Source: Candidatus Kuenenia stuttgartensis
GTDB taxonomy: Bacteria; Planctomycetota; Planctomycetia; Planctomycetales; Planctomycetaceae
Reading direction: 5' to 3'
Length of the DNA stretch: 62,511 nucleotides
Assembly: GCA_945904015.1 (NCBI GenBank)
Contig: CAMDPK010000021.1
Span: 1-62,511, forward strand
Shown here: positions 1 through 8,404 of the stretch, piece by piece
How the letters are laid out: each line of letters starts with the position of its first letter
How positions within the stretch are numbered: the first letter of the stretch is position 1
The notes under the pieces: model-generated
Database searches by the model: none
Told to the model about the DNA's origin: nothing
What the model saw: the letters and a program-made list of their open reading frames with translations, nothing else
Translations under genes and position numbers: made by a program

Positions 1-36
1 GTTGCGGACTGCTCTCAGGTCAGGGTTGGTTACACT
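1..36 (+). CRISPR. Single type II CRISPR repeat at the window edge (end of an array)
   Basis: The first 36 bases read as one CRISPR repeat, beginning GTTGCGGACT and ending GGTTGGTTACACT. Its reverse complement matches the anti-repeat of the tracrRNA gene at 4936-4969: 20 of the first 22 positions agree, and both end in CGCAAC. This pairing identifies it as a repeat even though only one copy is visible. The rest of the array must lie left of the window. The repeat reads on the + strand, opposite to cas9-cas1-cas2. Its last bases contain TACACT, which resembles the -10 element built into some type II-C repeats; that reading is speculative. Bases 37-84 between the repeat and cas2 hold no second repeat. 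Confidence 0.8.
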
Positions 37-84
37 CTTCTCGGCTGAACCGCTGAGTCGAGCCGGACTTGTGGGCAACTGAGT

Positions 85-414
85 TCAGAAAAGTTCGAGT
101 TGTTGCGGTGCCTCTGAGGGCGACATGCGCATTTTTCCCCAAAAGATGCGCATGCGTTCGAACTGCCGATCCGTGACAGTGAGGATTCTAACCTCACCGT
201 CCGGCGGCACGTTTCGCTCCACTCGCTGAATGTGGACGGCGGCATTTTCTTCGCTGGCGCAGTGACGGCTGTAGATCGAATACTGCGTCTGGGTGAAGCC
301 ATCTTCCAACAGCATTTTGCGAAAGTGCGCGTAGTCACGGCGTGACTCCTTCGTATCGGTCGGCAAATCAAACATCGTGACGACCCACATGGAACGATAC
401 CCGCTGAGTTGCAT
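85..414 (-). CDS. cas2: CRISPR-associated endonuclease Cas2
   Basis: A 109-residue Cas2, the usual length. Cas2 dimers bridge two Cas1 dimers in the spacer-acquisition complex. The N-terminal strand reads WVVTMFDLPTDT, with the conserved Asp of the ferredoxin-like fold, followed by the typical YAHFRKMLLEDGF segment. It lies 82 nt downstream of cas1, last in the minus-strand order cas9-cas1-cas2, and next to the repeat at 1-36. The start MQLSGYRSM carries a short leader before MWVVTMF, so MWVVTMF eight residues in is an alternative start. No csn2 or cas4 is present, which fits subtype II-C. Confidence 0.93.
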   Translation of the reverse strand: MQLSGYRSMWVVTMFDLPTDTKESRRDYAHFRKMLLEDGFTQTQYSIYSRHCASEENAAVHIQRVERNVPPDGEVRILTVTDRQFERMRIFWGKMRMSPSEAPQQLELF

Positions 415-496
415 GATGGTTGCTCGAATTTGCTTGTAGTGACCGCATTGATGCGGTCATGTCAACGACCCGATGAATCGTGTCACTACGAACTTT

Positions 497-1639
497 TCAG
501 AACGGCCGGTTCGCGAGTTCGCTGGCGACGACCGCTGGCCGTGATCGACGGCGCGACGCGGCCCACGAGCGACTTGTTGACGGCGAGGTCGATTCGACCG
601 ATTTCGGATCGAACAGTGCTGGGACATATTCCGGGATTTCGAGTTGATCGCTCTCACCGGCGTAGCACTTCACCAGCGAGGCGACGTAGCGGTGCAATGT
701 CACCATCAACGGCCCCGCTTCGCTGCCAGTGGTTGCTTCTTGGGTCAGCAATTGCAACAGCGCCGCTTTCGTGATCGGCGATAACTCCGTTTGGCTGAGT
801 CGCACGAGTTCGCGCACGCGCGCGTCCACGAGCGGGCGCAGCGGCTCCATCAGATCGTCGGCCAAGCAGAACAGATTGCTGCGGTTGCAGTGCTGTAATC
901 CGAACGCGGGATGCAGCCCGGCCATGACGATGGCCCGCGCGACGGAGGCTCGCAGAATCGAATAGCCGTAGTTCAACAGAACATTGATTTCGTCCGCCCC
1001 ATCCGCGTTTCGCCGAAATGGGGATAGCACATTGGTTTGTTTAACCCCAACGCCATCGGCGTGGGCGTTTTCGGGGTCGATGACACTTCGCACGCACGCC
1101 GATGGCGTTGCGGTTAAACAGGTCGCTGCCAATCGCGAGCGGCCTTGCTCATCATCAGACAACCACCTTGACCAGAACACGCGAGCCGCCTGCGCCTCGT
1201 GATTCGTGACATCGCCAGAGCGAACTGTTCGAGCCAATTCCAAGAGCCGTGTCCGTTCGGGACTGCTCGCCGGCAGGTTGTTGGCCTGAGCGCGAATCTT
1301 CGCCTGCACGATTTGCCGCCACAGTTGTTTTCGCTGCGGCTTCGACACGGCGATTTGATCGTGCAGCCGCCAGACCACTTCGGAGTGATCCGACATCGGC
1401 AACAGCAACCCGGCAGGAAGATGATTCTTGCCGCAGATAACGACCACGGCATCATGTTCGACCAGCGCCGCCAATGCCGAGTGCGTGTACGAGACCTGCG
1501 AGTGATCGACGACGACCATCCCCAAGTCTTCGCAAGGAATCGTGGAGACCGGCTGGTGCTCCCGTTCCAAGACCAACTGCCCAAGCCGCAACGACAAATG
1601 CGCCGGCTCGCGTGAAATCTCGATCGTCCGTTTGATCAT
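497..1639 (-). CDS. cas1: Type II CRISPR integrase Cas1 with an in-frame palindromic insertion
   Basis: Cas1 is the integrase that inserts new spacers. The start chosen is ATG at 1639 (MIKRTIEISREPAHL) with GAGGAA upstream; an in-frame GTG lies at 1654. Catalytic residues by family pattern are E148 (NHEAQAARVFW), H250 (GLQH) and E265 (DLMEP). The E-to-H distance is 102 residues, while S. pyogenes Cas1 has E149, H205 and E220, so about 46 extra residues lie here. About 28 of these (roughly 174-202) are encoded by the inverted-repeat element at 1039-1119, which is 81 nt long and keeps the frame. Downstream, the conserved LLNYGYSILRASVAR and GLHPAFGLQH blocks are intact. The product is 380 residues against roughly 300 normally, with a Ser/Arg-rich C-terminal tail. 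Whether it still integrates spacers is unknown. Confidence 0.9.
   Translation of the reverse strand: MIKRTIEISREPAHLSLRLGQLVLEREHQPVSTIPCEDLGMVVVDHSQVSYTHSALAALVEHDAVVVICGKNHLPAGLLLPMSDHSEVVWRLHDQIAVSKPQRKQLWRQIVQAKIRAQANNLPASSPERTRLLELARTVRSGDVTNHEAQAARVFWSRWLSDDEQGRSRLAATCLTATPSACVRSVIDPENAHADGVGVKQTNVLSPFRRNADGADEINVLLNYGYSILRASVARAIVMAGLHPAFGLQHCNRSNLFCLADDLMEPLRPLVDARVRELVRLSQTELSPITKAALLQLLTQEATTGSEAGPLMVTLHRYVASLVKCYAGESDQLEIPEYVPALFDPKSVESTSPSTSRSWAASRRRSRPAVVASELANRPF
1039..1119. repeat. REPIN-like inverted repeat inside cas1
   Basis: The arms are 1039-1063 and 1095-1119, 25 nt each, and match as inverted repeats at 24 of 25 positions. Each arm contains a smaller hairpin, ACGCC-ATC-GGCGT. 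The loop is 31 nt. The 81-nt length is a multiple of three, and read in the cas1 frame it has no stop codon. The outer bases GTTTAACCCC resemble those of the elements at 8899-8994 and 7749-7807. Confidence 0.85.
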
Positions 1640-1748
1640 CGCGGCGTTCCTCACCAGGGTGGATCGGAATCGCCTCCGTGCGGACGTAGCTCCTGAAGAT
1701 ATCGACTGACAGCCTACAACCCTCAGCTCAAAACGTCACGAACTATTT

Positions 1749-4700
1749 TCAGTCGCTCGCTCGGCGAATACGGCCGAGAACATCGACCGCCACTTTGATC
1801 CCATCGAAAGTGTTGGGCATTTTGCTCGGACGACCACGTTTGTCCGCCTGCATCCCGGCAAAGGTATGCAGGCGAAACCACATCTGCTGGCTCGTTGCCG
1901 CCGCTGTTTCAAACCGGCACAACATTTCGGTGCCATTGTGTTTCAGCAGAACCATTTCGTTCTGACTGAAAGACATGAGAAACTTGGCCTCTGGAATCTT
2001 TGGGTGCGTTCGTTGGACGACCGGTTGCCTGCGTTTCACGCGTTCGATGGCGTCAATCATGCTGACGGCGACAAGATCGCGTTTCGGTTTCGCTGGAGTG
2101 CTGCCAGGCAATTCAAAAAGCGCGATGTGATGAGTGTTGCCGGGTTTGACGAATGCTGCCCCTTGTCGAATCGGCCGAATGGTTTGGTCGCGTTTAAGCA
2201 ACCGAACTTTCTTGACGACGTTTGGCTGTGACGAAGTGCGACCGATCTGGCGGGTCATCAATAGCGGTTCCGTCCAAATTTCTTTCGGAATCTTTTTCGC
2301 CGTCGCCGTGTCGATCCCTTTCTCTTTCAGTCGAGCGATCACCAACGATTTCACTTGTGGGTCGCGGATGTCTTCAATCATGGCCACCGTGAGCGACTCC
2401 AAGGGCTTGCGGTAAACGAACTCCTTTTCTTTCTCGACCCAACCGGTTGCGTGCGGTCGTTCGGCGTCCGTGGCGCGGTGAGGTTTCGAGGTTGGACCGT
2501 AAAGTGTTTCCTCGTGCAGCGCGCCGGCCACCTTTCGAGCGACTCGGTGCGACACCAGGATTGTGTTGACCAACTGCTGAGCGTCGTGGCGGAAGTTGTT
2601 CCACGGCGGAGCAAGTTGCTGATCGGTTCCGCGCACGCGGGCGAGTTCTTGAAGCCGCTTTCGATTCGTCAGCGCAATTACCAGCGCATCAACCGCGTGG
2701 TGGCGGTGGTCTTCACGGTTCTTGAGTTCCAAGCCATCGTCGCGGAGCACGCCGTCGAGACCCCACATGTGGCGCAGCTCGTAAGTGCATTGCCCTTTGC
2801 TCGCGACGATGTCGCAGCCCAAGCAGCGGACGTACTCCAGCACCTTGCTGGTGATGTAGGCGGTGTCGGTGAGTTGCCGATTCAGAAATTGATCCAGCTC
2901 AACCGTCGGCTGTTGCAGCTTCAACCGTTTGCCATTGCGGATGTCGATGGGAAGCTTCGCCGCACGTTGCAAGATCGCCTCGAACTTTGTCGGTTCCGTT
3001 TCGGCCAACCATTCGTGCGGCGTGCGTTGCCCTTTGCGTTCGTTCTCCGAACGAAACACAACGACCTTGTTCGCGAGCGAATTATCGAGGCTCTTGGAGT
3101 ATGGCAGGATGTGGTCGATATCCACCTCGCCGCCCAGCAATTGCTGCGGACTGATCGGCCGACCGGAGTAGAGGCAGATTTCTCCTTGTTCTTTCCAGAG
3201 CAGGTATCGCTCGATGGCGTCTCGCGACACCTTGTAGCCCCAGCCATCCCTGCCAATTTGATTCGCCGCTGCGTCGCGCAGCCGCTCTCGTTCTCTCATG
3301 CGGGTGGAATCCTTCGCGCGGGTGAAGCTGGTTCCTTTCACTTCGCGAGCCAATTCGATGTGAATGGCGGCGGGCTTGCCGTACTCGCGAATGACGGCAT
3401 TGACGACTTTGCGAACCTCGAACAACGCTTGCCGTACCAGCGGATTGACGATGTCGTCGGGAACCAACGGAAGATCATTGCGTTGATTGGGAACTCGCTG
3501 GTCAGCTCGAAGATAGCCTGCCTCCGACAACGCCGATGCCTTCCCATCGCGACTCGTCAGGGGTAAGCCACGTTCCAGATGCGGCAGCAGTTTTTCGATC
3601 GCCTCTCGCGAGTACGCCATGTAACCGTCGCCGAGGTCCGTATCGATCAGCCGCTCGGCGAGTTCCACTGTGCAGCCCCATTCTGTGGTTGCCTTGCATC
3701 GAACCGTCTCTTCGCCGTCGTCAATTAGTGCCCTGACAATTTGAGTTTTTTCGGACTCTGCCCGCGCGTGCCATTTCTTGCCGAACAATTCCTTGTGAGC
3801 CAACAAAGCATCGATGGGCATTCCTTGCAGTTTACGTCGATCGCCCGCTTCCAGGTTGAAGCCATCCCCTTCCAGCAGATCAAGACATTTGCGAAGTTCG
3901 TCGAAGGTGCGTTCTTTTTTATCGGCCAAGAACGCAATCACTGTGGCACGCTCGTCGGGCTTCAAGTCACGCGGCTCGCCACGCTGCGGAATAATGCGAA
4001 GATTGTTGACCTCATGAAGCAATCGAAACCGTTGCGCGGCACGATCCGACTTTTGACATCGCTTCTGCTTCGGTTCCAATTCGCAACGGCCGACGACGGA
4101 CTTCGGCCAATACAACGCTCGTTGAAAGAACAAGATGCCGTGCAACCCGAATTCACGCAGCAGGCTGTTTGATTTGCGTTTCCGCAGCGGCTCTGGCTCA
4201 CGCGGGTACGACAGCTTTCCGCGCCGTCCGTATTTCAATTCGTCGATGAGTAGATCGGGATAAAACAGCCGCTGTGTTTCCCAAATCTTCTCGAACTCAT
4301 CGAGATACATTTGCCGCAGCGTGTGCTTGCCTCGAACTCGGTCGAGTGGGTTCGCGTCTCGTTTGACCGCGAAGTATTGCCCCAACGTCTGGTCGCCCAT
4401 CTTTCCAGCCAGCTCGCTGATCTCGGCAAGCATCTCGGAATTCTCTTTGGCGCGTGCCCGATCCGCCTTCCGATTTGAGAGAAACCCTCGCCGCTGGTTG
4501 AGGTGAATCAGCAATCGGCCAATCTCATGCGGCGTCAGCTTCTGTTCCAACGCACGACGGCGCAGGTCATACGGGTCGAGCGAGTCCAATTCTCGCTGTT
4601 GTTCCGGCTCACTTGGCAACAGGCCGCATTCGACCAGCGCTCGCCGCAGCACTCCCTTTCGCCGCGAACGACGAGCAATCTGCCGCCGCATCCCACGAGC

Positions 4701-4865
4701 GATCCGCCGCTGTTCATTCTTCGGATGCTCGCTGCCGGTTTGATCGCGATCGACTCCTTCCGGAAAAACTCGCGAACCCATCGCGATCAGTTTGCCCAAG
4801 GCTTCGTCGATCAAAGTCCAACCGATCGAGTTCGGCCCCAAGTCCAAACCCAAAACGCGAGACAT
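1749..4865 (-). CDS. cas9: CRISPR effector nuclease Cas9, compact type II-C
   Basis: A 1038-residue RNA-guided DNA endonuclease. Every catalytic position can be read: RuvC-I D8 (LGLDLGPNSIGW), RuvC-II E504 (AIHIELAREV), RuvC-III H723 and D726 (HHAVDALVIAL), and HNH D584, H585 and N608 (VDIDHILPYS; the H-to-N distance of 23 equals that of S. pyogenes Cas9). An arginine-rich bridge helix spans about 52-75. The length and absence of csn2 support II-C. The start ATG has TTTGGAGGCACC just upstream. It heads the minus-strand cas operon, with a 94-nt gap before cas1, and is divergent from the tracrRNA gene. The C-terminal PAM-interacting region cannot be assigned a PAM from sequence alone. Confidence 0.97.
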   Translation of the reverse strand: MSRVLGLDLGPNSIGWTLIDEALGKLIAMGSRVFPEGVDRDQTGSEHPKNEQRRIARGMRRQIARRSRRKGVLRRALVECGLLPSEPEQQRELDSLDPYDLRRRALEQKLTPHEIGRLLIHLNQRRGFLSNRKADRARAKENSEMLAEISELAGKMGDQTLGQYFAVKRDANPLDRVRGKHTLRQMYLDEFEKIWETQRLFYPDLLIDELKYGRRGKLSYPREPEPLRKRKSNSLLREFGLHGILFFQRALYWPKSVVGRCELEPKQKRCQKSDRAAQRFRLLHEVNNLRIIPQRGEPRDLKPDERATVIAFLADKKERTFDELRKCLDLLEGDGFNLEAGDRRKLQGMPIDALLAHKELFGKKWHARAESEKTQIVRALIDDGEETVRCKATTEWGCTVELAERLIDTDLGDGYMAYSREAIEKLLPHLERGLPLTSRDGKASALSEAGYLRADQRVPNQRNDLPLVPDDIVNPLVRQALFEVRKVVNAVIREYGKPAAIHIELAREVKGTSFTRAKDSTRMRERERLRDAAANQIGRDGWGYKVSRDAIERYLLWKEQGEICLYSGRPISPQQLLGGEVDIDHILPYSKSLDNSLANKVVVFRSENERKGQRTPHEWLAETEPTKFEAILQRAAKLPIDIRNGKRLKLQQPTVELDQFLNRQLTDTAYITSKVLEYVRCLGCDIVASKGQCTYELRHMWGLDGVLRDDGLELKNREDHRHHAVDALVIALTNRKRLQELARVRGTDQQLAPPWNNFRHDAQQLVNTILVSHRVARKVAGALHEETLYGPTSKPHRATDAERPHATGWVEKEKEFVYRKPLESLTVAMIEDIRDPQVKSLVIARLKEKGIDTATAKKIPKEIWTEPLLMTRQIGRTSSQPNVVKKVRLLKRDQTIRPIRQGAAFVKPGNTHHIALFELPGSTPAKPKRDLVAVSMIDAIERVKRRQPVVQRTHPKIPEAKFLMSFSQNEMVLLKHNGTEMLCRFETAAATSQQMWFRLHTFAGMQADKRGRPSKMPNTFDGIKVAVDVLGRIRRASD

Positions 4866-4897
4866 GATGGTGCCTCCAAAGTTGCGAGTCTTGTTGC

Positions 4898-4925
4898 TTG
4901 ACAGTTAGCCACAACAGCATAAAGT
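4898..4925 (+). promoter_or_regulatory. Predicted sigma70-type promoter of the tracrRNA gene
   Basis: A perfect -35 box TTGACA at 4898-4903 is followed after 16 nt by TAAAGT at 4920-4925 (4 of 6 with TATAAT). Transcription would begin near 4932, four bases before the anti-repeat. The promoter points away from cas9 and lies in the 70-nt divergent gap. Confidence 0.65.
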
Positions 4926-4931
4926 GCTCGC

Positions 4932-5038
4932 GGGCGTAACCAACCCTGGCCTGTGAGTCTTTTCGCAACAAGACAAAACATTCGCAGGCACTGCCCTACG
5001 GGGCAACCGAGCCGCAACCGCAAGGTGGCGGCTTTTTT
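4932..5038 (+). ncRNA. tracrRNA of the type II-C system
   Basis: The anti-repeat lies at 4936-4969 (starts GTAACCAACCCTGGCCTG, ends CGCAAC) and pairs with the repeat at 1-36, with a small bulge where TCTTTT faces the repeat's middle. Downstream is a stem TGCCC/GGGCA around a TACG loop (4992-5005). Last is a terminator hairpin at 5011-5032 (GCCGC-A-ACC, loop GCAA, GGT-G-GCGGC) followed by six T at 5033-5038. The predicted RNA is about 107 nt. It guides crRNA maturation and loads Cas9. The 5' end is inferred from the promoter; the 3' end is well supported. Confidence 0.85.
5011..5038 (+). terminator. Rho-independent terminator of the tracrRNA
   Basis: The stem GCCGCAACC/GGTGGCGGC has one A-G mismatch and a GCAA tetraloop, followed by TTTTTT. 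It forms the 3' hairpin of the tracrRNA. Confidence 0.85.
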
Positions 5039-5099
5039 CATGCGCGAGCAATTGAAGCCTACTGCGAGAGTCAACAGACGGCTCAGTCTCGTGAATGAT

Positions 5100-6608
5100 C
5101 TACCGCCATGGACACGCCCGGCGAAACACTTGCGCGACCGGACGAAACTCAACCGCCTCATCCAGCGGGAAGATCGGCCGAGCACATTGAGTGTGTCCCA
5201 AGCTCCGCAGGTTGGCGTTGGTCGATCCCGGCGCGTCCACATTGATGAGCTTCGCGCACCAGTTCGCGAACATGTGCGGCTCGCAATGCGGCGACTTTAC
5301 GACCACCACGTCGAAATGTCGGGGGTCTTGTCCGTGAGCGTAAAACCACGAGCGATCGAAGAGGCTGACCGGCCGGGTTCCAACCACCAACGTGCAGTTG
5401 TCGGATTGCAGCACGGCAGTTTCTCCGGAGTCCCACGGCCAGCCGAACGATTCGCTGCGAAACTTGCCGTCGGAAAGCAGTCGCACTTGAGCCTCAATGG
5501 TCAGCGGTTGGAACCGCGCGGGATCGAAGGCTCCGCCAACGGTCGTGCGAATCGTCGCGCCAACTCCGGCGGCAAATGCCTGACGAACCGCTGCGGGATC
5601 AACGATCGGAGCCAACACACGGCCGCGGTACTGCTGTCGCAGCAGCTCTCGCAAAATCGCATTGCTGTCGCCCGACGCGCCGGAGCTGGTGGCGTCGGCC
5701 GCATCCATCATCACGACGGTTCCCGATTGGACCTCACCTGCCAACCGAGCACTGTCGGTGAGACTGGTCAACGGCACTTGCATCTTTTCGTGATGCTTCC
5801 AGAAGCGATTGGCCAGCTCGATCGCATGCGCACGAGCCGCTGCTTCGTCGCCGTCCATGACGACGAAGCTGTTCGTGCGAAGTTCGGGGACGTCGGTAAA
5901 TGGATTGCCCCACATGACACCCGCTGAGAGCCCTGCGTCGCTGCCTTCAATCTGCTGCGCCAACTGGATGCACTCGCGAATCGAGCCAGTCTCTGTGATG
6001 AGTTCATCGCCGCGCACGAGGGCCGGAATCTTCACGCGGGCCGTCACCGGACGAACGCCGCGAGTCAGAATCTTCATCAGCAGCGAGGCGGATCTCGCTC
6101 CGGTTTGAAAGAAATCCACATGCGGGTAGGTGTGGTACGCGAAGACCGCGTCGCTGTGTTGCAACATCCGATCGGTCAGGATGCCATGCAGATCGAGCGA
6201 CACGACGAACGGAATCTGCTCGCCGAGCAAGCGTCGCGCTTCCTGCAACAGAAATCCTTCCGGGTCGTCCTCATTCTCCGCCTGCATCGCTCCGTGCATG
6301 GAAAAATAGGCGGCGTCCACCGGACCGACATCGGCCAGGCTGCCGAGGAAGTCACGGCTGAGCCGCTGGAAACTGTCCGCCGCCAGAATTCCGCCAGACG
6401 TGTTGGAGCTCGCGCCGAACGTCGGAACAAGTTGAACGTTGTTGGCCGCGTCGAAGACGCTCAGCGCGCCGCAAACTTCCTCGCCGCCGCCGCGGTGGTG
6501 ATCGAGCAGCGCGGTGCCGCGCACGACTCGAAAGTCCTCATAGCGGCTCGGCATCGGGTTGAACGAAGAGACTTCCTGCTTGCATTCCGCCACCAGAATT
6601 CGAGGCAT
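5100..6608 (-). CDS. M81 family metallopeptidase (MlrC-like)
   Basis: A 502-residue protein of the M81/MlrC family, named after the microcystin-degradation protein MlrC and presumed to be a zinc hydrolase of small peptides or amides. It shows the family blocks AECKQEVSSFNP at the N terminus, AAYFSMHGAM, VVSLDLHGILTD and AYHTYPHVDFFQTG; the Asp and His residues in these blocks are the likely metal ligands. The start chosen is ATG at 6608 (MPRILVAECKQE), with GGAG eight bases upstream; an in-frame GTG lies at 6620. It is the last of four co-directional genes with a TPP decarboxylase and a Gfo/Idh oxidoreductase, which suggests a small-molecule breakdown pathway. The substrate cannot be read from the sequence. 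Confidence 0.87.
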   Translation of the reverse strand: MPRILVAECKQEVSSFNPMPSRYEDFRVVRGTALLDHHRGGGEEVCGALSVFDAANNVQLVPTFGASSNTSGGILAADSFQRLSRDFLGSLADVGPVDAAYFSMHGAMQAENEDDPEGFLLQEARRLLGEQIPFVVSLDLHGILTDRMLQHSDAVFAYHTYPHVDFFQTGARSASLLMKILTRGVRPVTARVKIPALVRGDELITETGSIRECIQLAQQIEGSDAGLSAGVMWGNPFTDVPELRTNSFVVMDGDEAAARAHAIELANRFWKHHEKMQVPLTSLTDSARLAGEVQSGTVVMMDAADATSSGASGDSNAILRELLRQQYRGRVLAPIVDPAAVRQAFAAGVGATIRTTVGGAFDPARFQPLTIEAQVRLLSDGKFRSESFGWPWDSGETAVLQSDNCTLVVGTRPVSLFDRSWFYAHGQDPRHFDVVVVKSPHCEPHMFANWCAKLINVDAPGSTNANLRSLGHTQCARPIFPLDEAVEFRPVAQVFRRACPWR

Positions 6609-6675
6609 CGTGAACTCCACTGCGTGTGATTTGGGTGGAAAGTCGTCAGACCATATCGCGAGAGTTTCCGCGTGG

Positions 6676-7722
6676 TCAGCCGGAAGCCTCCGAGAGATTG
6701 ACGAGTCGTGATTCGCGGGACGAATCGTAGATCGCCTGCATTTTCCGCATGTAGCGAGCGGCTTCGGTGAAGTTGGGGCTTACCTGCCAAGGCTCTCCAC
6801 GGCGAGCAGCTTGAACGGCAGCGAGAAACTCCGCTTCGACCTGCCACTCATCGCCGACGGAGTCGATGACCTCGTCGACGGTTGAGGCTGCGGAATGCAG
6901 CACGACTTGTTTTGCCAGCAGAACTCGGCAAATCGCTGCGGAACCGCAGAGTAGAATTTCGGCACGCTCGTAACCGTCGGCGAGTCCGGTGTGAAATTCT
7001 GTGCAGGAAATTCCGCCCGTGAGCGTGCCGGTGATCGAGACTATCTGCGGAATTTGGATTTCGATCTTCTGGCCCTGAGCATCGTGTTTGTTGAACGGAA
7101 TTGATGTCGTGGCGGTCAACGACGAGTAATCGCCGCACCAAGCATTCAGGGTCTCAGCATAGATACCGACTTGAAGAATGTTGAGTCCCGACAGCTCACG
7201 CCGTTCGCGCCAACTGACTTGCTGTGGATCGCGGTTGGCCGAGTTTTCCGCAATCACCACCACTGACGACAGACGTCCAAATCGTTCAGACGCGAGCAGG
7301 TTCCGAACCGTTCGCTCCCAACGGACACGGAACGGAGAGGGACAGACCATCGCCACTTGTTGCGGGTGAGCGTTGGCCACGGCCACCATTTGGCGAGCCT
7401 CGGCCCAGTCCATGCACATTCGCGCCTGGCAGAAGACGTGCTTCCCGGCCGCGAGAGCCGCTAGCGAAAGCTCGCAGTGCAGATAGGGCCATGTACCGAT
7501 GAAGACTGCGTCAATGTCGCTCGCCTCGATGACTTGCCGCCAGTTGTCGGCTGTGCGGGCGAATCCCCATTTCTCTTGCACGCGGCGACTGCTCTCCGGC
7601 GACCGATTGCAGACCGCGACCAGTTCGACGCCCGGCATCTTCGCGAGGTTTGGCAGATGTCGCTGCTCGCAGATGCCGCCGGCACCGATGAATCCAAGAC
7701 GAATTGGTTCGGGATCATTCAT
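6676..7722 (-). CDS. Gfo/Idh/MocA family NAD(P)-dependent oxidoreductase
   Basis: A 348-residue dehydrogenase with an N-terminal Rossmann motif GFIGAGGICEQRH and a C-terminal alpha/beta substrate domain. Such enzymes oxidise or reduce sugars, inositols and related compounds with NAD(P). In place of the common EKP motif it reads KHVFCQARM, so the usual lysine is not obvious. The start ATG at 7722 (MNDPEPIRLG) is preferred over the longer frame from 7782, because that upstream stretch overlaps the palindromic element at 7749-7807. It sits between the TPP decarboxylase and the MlrC-like gene. Confidence 0.88.
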   Translation of the reverse strand: MNDPEPIRLGFIGAGGICEQRHLPNLAKMPGVELVAVCNRSPESSRRVQEKWGFARTADNWRQVIEASDIDAVFIGTWPYLHCELSLAALAAGKHVFCQARMCMDWAEARQMVAVANAHPQQVAMVCPSPFRVRWERTVRNLLASERFGRLSSVVVIAENSANRDPQQVSWRERRELSGLNILQVGIYAETLNAWCGDYSSLTATTSIPFNKHDAQGQKIEIQIPQIVSITGTLTGGISCTEFHTGLADGYERAEILLCGSAAICRVLLAKQVVLHSAASTVDEVIDSVGDEWQVEAEFLAAVQAARRGEPWQVSPNFTEAARYMRKMQAIYDSSRESRLVNLSEASG

Positions 7723-7748
7723 CGTGTCACACACTTCATGTAATGAGA

Positions 7749-7807
7749 TTAGCCCGACGCGCAAGCGCGGGGTGCGAGCCATTATCCCTCGCTCGCGCGT
7801 CGAGTTA
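7749..7807. repeat. REPIN-like inverted repeat between two genes
   Basis: The left arm is about 7749-7772 (TTAGCCCGACGCGCAAGCGC...) and the right arm about 7786-7807 (...GCTCGCGCGTCGAGTTA). The arms pair imperfectly, with four or five differences. Each arm has its own small hairpin (CGC/GCG). The right arm contains the TAA stop codon of the TPP beta-subunit gene. Confidence 0.65.
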
Positions 7808-8404
7808 GTTTGAAACAGCCAGCCGCAGCCCAGCCAATTGCTCGGCCAGTGGCGGAGTGCTGCTCGTCAGATATTCGTGCGGGGCTGCGCTCACGACCAG
7901 GCGGATGAATCGCGGTCCGGGCAACGCGAGGACGTCTGCTGCCCGTGCTTGCCAAACCGCGAGATCACGAAACTCAGCAGCAGACGGAAAGCCAGCAGCC
8001 CGCGCGAGGCCGGCATAATCCACGGCGGAACGCGCCGCCGGTGTCTCTTGCCCGCCGGTCACTTCGTAGAGTCCGTTGTCGAGCAGCACGACCGTCAGAT
8101 TGGTCGCGCCGCTGCCGACGACCGTCACCAGCGATCCCAAACTCATGAGCAAAGAACCGTCGCCGGAAATCGCCAGCACGTCGCGCTGCGGCTGAGCCAA
8201 CGCCAAGCCCAGCGCCAGAGGAATCGCGCCGCTCATCGTTGACGGGTTGTAATGAAAGTCGAGCGGCCGTCGGCGGAGCTTCGGCCAGATGCGCGCCGAG
8301 CCTTGATTGGTGACAACGATCTGACCGTCGCCGCACAGATCGGCCAGCACCTGCAACGCGGCCACAACCGGCATGACGTTGGATTTGTTGTTGAGCGTTT
8401 GCAT
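7805..8404 (-). CDS. TPP-dependent decarboxylase, beta (TPP-binding) subunit
   Basis: A 199-residue thiamine-pyrophosphate-binding subunit like those of sulfopyruvate or phosphonopyruvate decarboxylases. The TPP/Mg2+ motif reads GDGSLLMSLGSLVTV and continues to LLDNGLYEVTGGQ. The start ATG at 8404 (MQTLNNKSN) overlaps the stop of the alpha-subunit gene by one base (TGATG), indicating translational coupling. The family decarboxylates 3-sulfo- or 3-phosphonopyruvate or similar 2-oxo acids; which one applies here is not visible. Its stop codon lies in a palindromic element. Confidence 0.85.
   Translation of the reverse strand: MQTLNNKSNVMPVVAALQVLADLCGDGQIVVTNQGSARIWPKLRRRPLDFHYNPSTMSGAIPLALGLALAQPQRDVLAISGDGSLLMSLGSLVTVVGSGATNLTVVLLDNGLYEVTGGQETPAARSAVDYAGLARAAGFPSAAEFRDLAVWQARAADVLALPGPRFIRLVVSAAPHEYLTSSTPPLAEQLAGLRLAVSN

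Noticed and set aside
37..84. Further CRISPR repeat or leader between the repeat and cas2
   Set aside because: No second copy of the repeat and no clear promoter in these 48 bases.
30..371. Open frame overlapping the CRISPR repeat and cas2 on the minus strand
   Set aside because: Shadow of cas2 in another frame; Arg/Ser/Cys-rich with no family.
2355..3566. Long 403-residue open frame on the + strand opposite cas9
   Set aside because: It is antisense to conserved cas9 domains and has no recognisable motif; long antisense frames are common in GC-rich genes.
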